Assembly (NCBI RefSeq): GCF_900639865.1
Contig: NZ_CAAAHX010000011.1
Span: 1,168-65,167 of the forward strand
Length of the DNA: 64,000 nucleotides
Direction of reading: 5' to 3'
Source: Legionella gresilensis
GTDB lineage: Bacteria; Pseudomonadota; Gammaproteobacteria; Legionellales; Legionellaceae
The position numbers and the translations under genes are program-made. This document shows, piece by piece, positions 63,916 to 64,000 of this stretch. Positions within the stretch are counted from its first letter, which is position 1, and every line of letters begins with the position of its first letter. Below the pieces are notes generated by a model, which was given only the letters and a program-made list of their open reading frames with translations, ran no database searches and was not told the DNA's origin.

Positions 63916-64000
63916 TCACACTAAAGCTTTCAAAGCAGTCACCAGAAGCTGTAATTTTGAGCGTCCTTGAAAAACGTTTATATCTAATTTATAGGCAACA
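63916..64000 (-). CDS. Probable 3' end of recJ (window edge)
   Basis: The last 27 codons before the edge read VAYKLDINVFQGRSKLQLLV and end in TGA at 63916-63918. The pattern (A-Y-x-L-x-x-N-x-F-x-G-x-x-x-L-Q-L) is typical of the C-terminal OB-like domain of the single-strand-specific exonuclease RecJ. The rest of the gene lies outside the window, so this is a suggestion only. It is on the same strand as dusA, separated by 117 bases with no visible gene. Confidence 0.5.
   Translation of the reverse strand, partial: VAYKLDINVFQGRSKLQLLVTALKALV

Noticed and set aside
1-64000. CRISPR array, prophage, tRNA or insertion sequence
   Set aside because: No regularly spaced repeats, no tRNA-like T-loop sequences, and no transposase, integrase or phage structural genes were seen on either strand.

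Overview
The window is AT-rich gammaproteobacterial DNA. I infer a Legionella or close Legionellales relative, though the species cannot be named from sequence alone. Reasons: a standard gammaproteobacterial core (secA followed by mutT, thrABC behind a Thr/Ile-rich leader peptide, dusA, yacG, maf, pbpC beside an alpha-2-macroglobulin gene) is interleaved with many single genes for orphan, eukaryote-like or effector-like proteins. These include leucine-rich-repeat proteins, papain-like proteases, a flavoprotein with a helical tail and a VWA protein. There are also secreted polysaccharide hydrolases of the kind Legionella exports by type II secretion. No tRNA, rRNA, CRISPR array, prophage or insertion sequence was recognised.

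Layout. 1-2275: 3'-truncated autotransporter on the minus strand with a probable frameshift in its signal-peptide region. 2401-8007: YaiI-like protein, DJ-1/PfpI protein, YacG, an MFS transporter, a zinc-ribbon protein resembling TackOD1 proteins, and an orphan acidic protein. 8066-10329: an arsR / Old Yellow Enzyme / aldo-keto reductase operon with two matching palindromic operator candidates. 10762-16383: cysteine-dioxygenase-like protein, an acyltransferase-3/SGNH membrane enzyme, a protein resembling 4-hydroxyphenylpyruvate dioxygenase, an orphan and a cyclase-family hydrolase. 16479-20791: AraC regulator, alpha/beta hydrolase, and a DDAH plus APC-permease operon preceded by a NUDIX gene. 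20932-26718: GH16 glucanase, receiver protein, orphan and GH5-CBM2 cellulase. 26804-29859: two BspA-type LRR genes flanking a phosphotransferase. 29951-36673: Maf, a RES/Xre toxin-antitoxin pair, cupin, EAL protein, GNAT protein, papain-like protease, haem-oxygenase-like diiron protein and a BLUF photoreceptor. 36778-41447: VWA protein, then a VOC::DSD1 fusion enzyme and a cupin opposite a LysR regulator. 41605-42849: a frameshifted effector-like gene and a secreted eight-cysteine peptide. 42955-47853: thrC, thrB, thrA and the leader peptide. 48073-50562: small basic protein and flavin monooxygenase-like protein. 50856-59022: alpha-2-macroglobulin and pbpC, divergent. 59217-63798: mutT, secA, dusA. 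63916-64000: probable 3' end of recJ.

How genes work together. The thr genes make threonine from aspartate and are preceded by an attenuation-type leader. The arsR/OYE/AKR set looks like a carbonyl and electrophile detoxification operon. DDAH plus permease suggests uptake or exchange and hydrolysis of methylated arginines. The LysR, cupin and VOC::DSD1 genes look like a small amino-acid-related metabolic cassette. GH16 and GH5 proteins are exported polysaccharide hydrolases. PbpC with alpha-2-macroglobulin is the well-known envelope defence and repair pair. Two loci carry facing pairs of a REP-like palindrome.

The least ordinary items are the VOC::DSD1 fusion with altered metal-site residues, the secreted peptide with an exact duplicated C-x7-C-x6-C-x-C motif, the zinc-ribbon protein, the HPPD-like protein, the papain-like protease and the flavoprotein. 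All functional calls are made by reading motifs; no database search was run.
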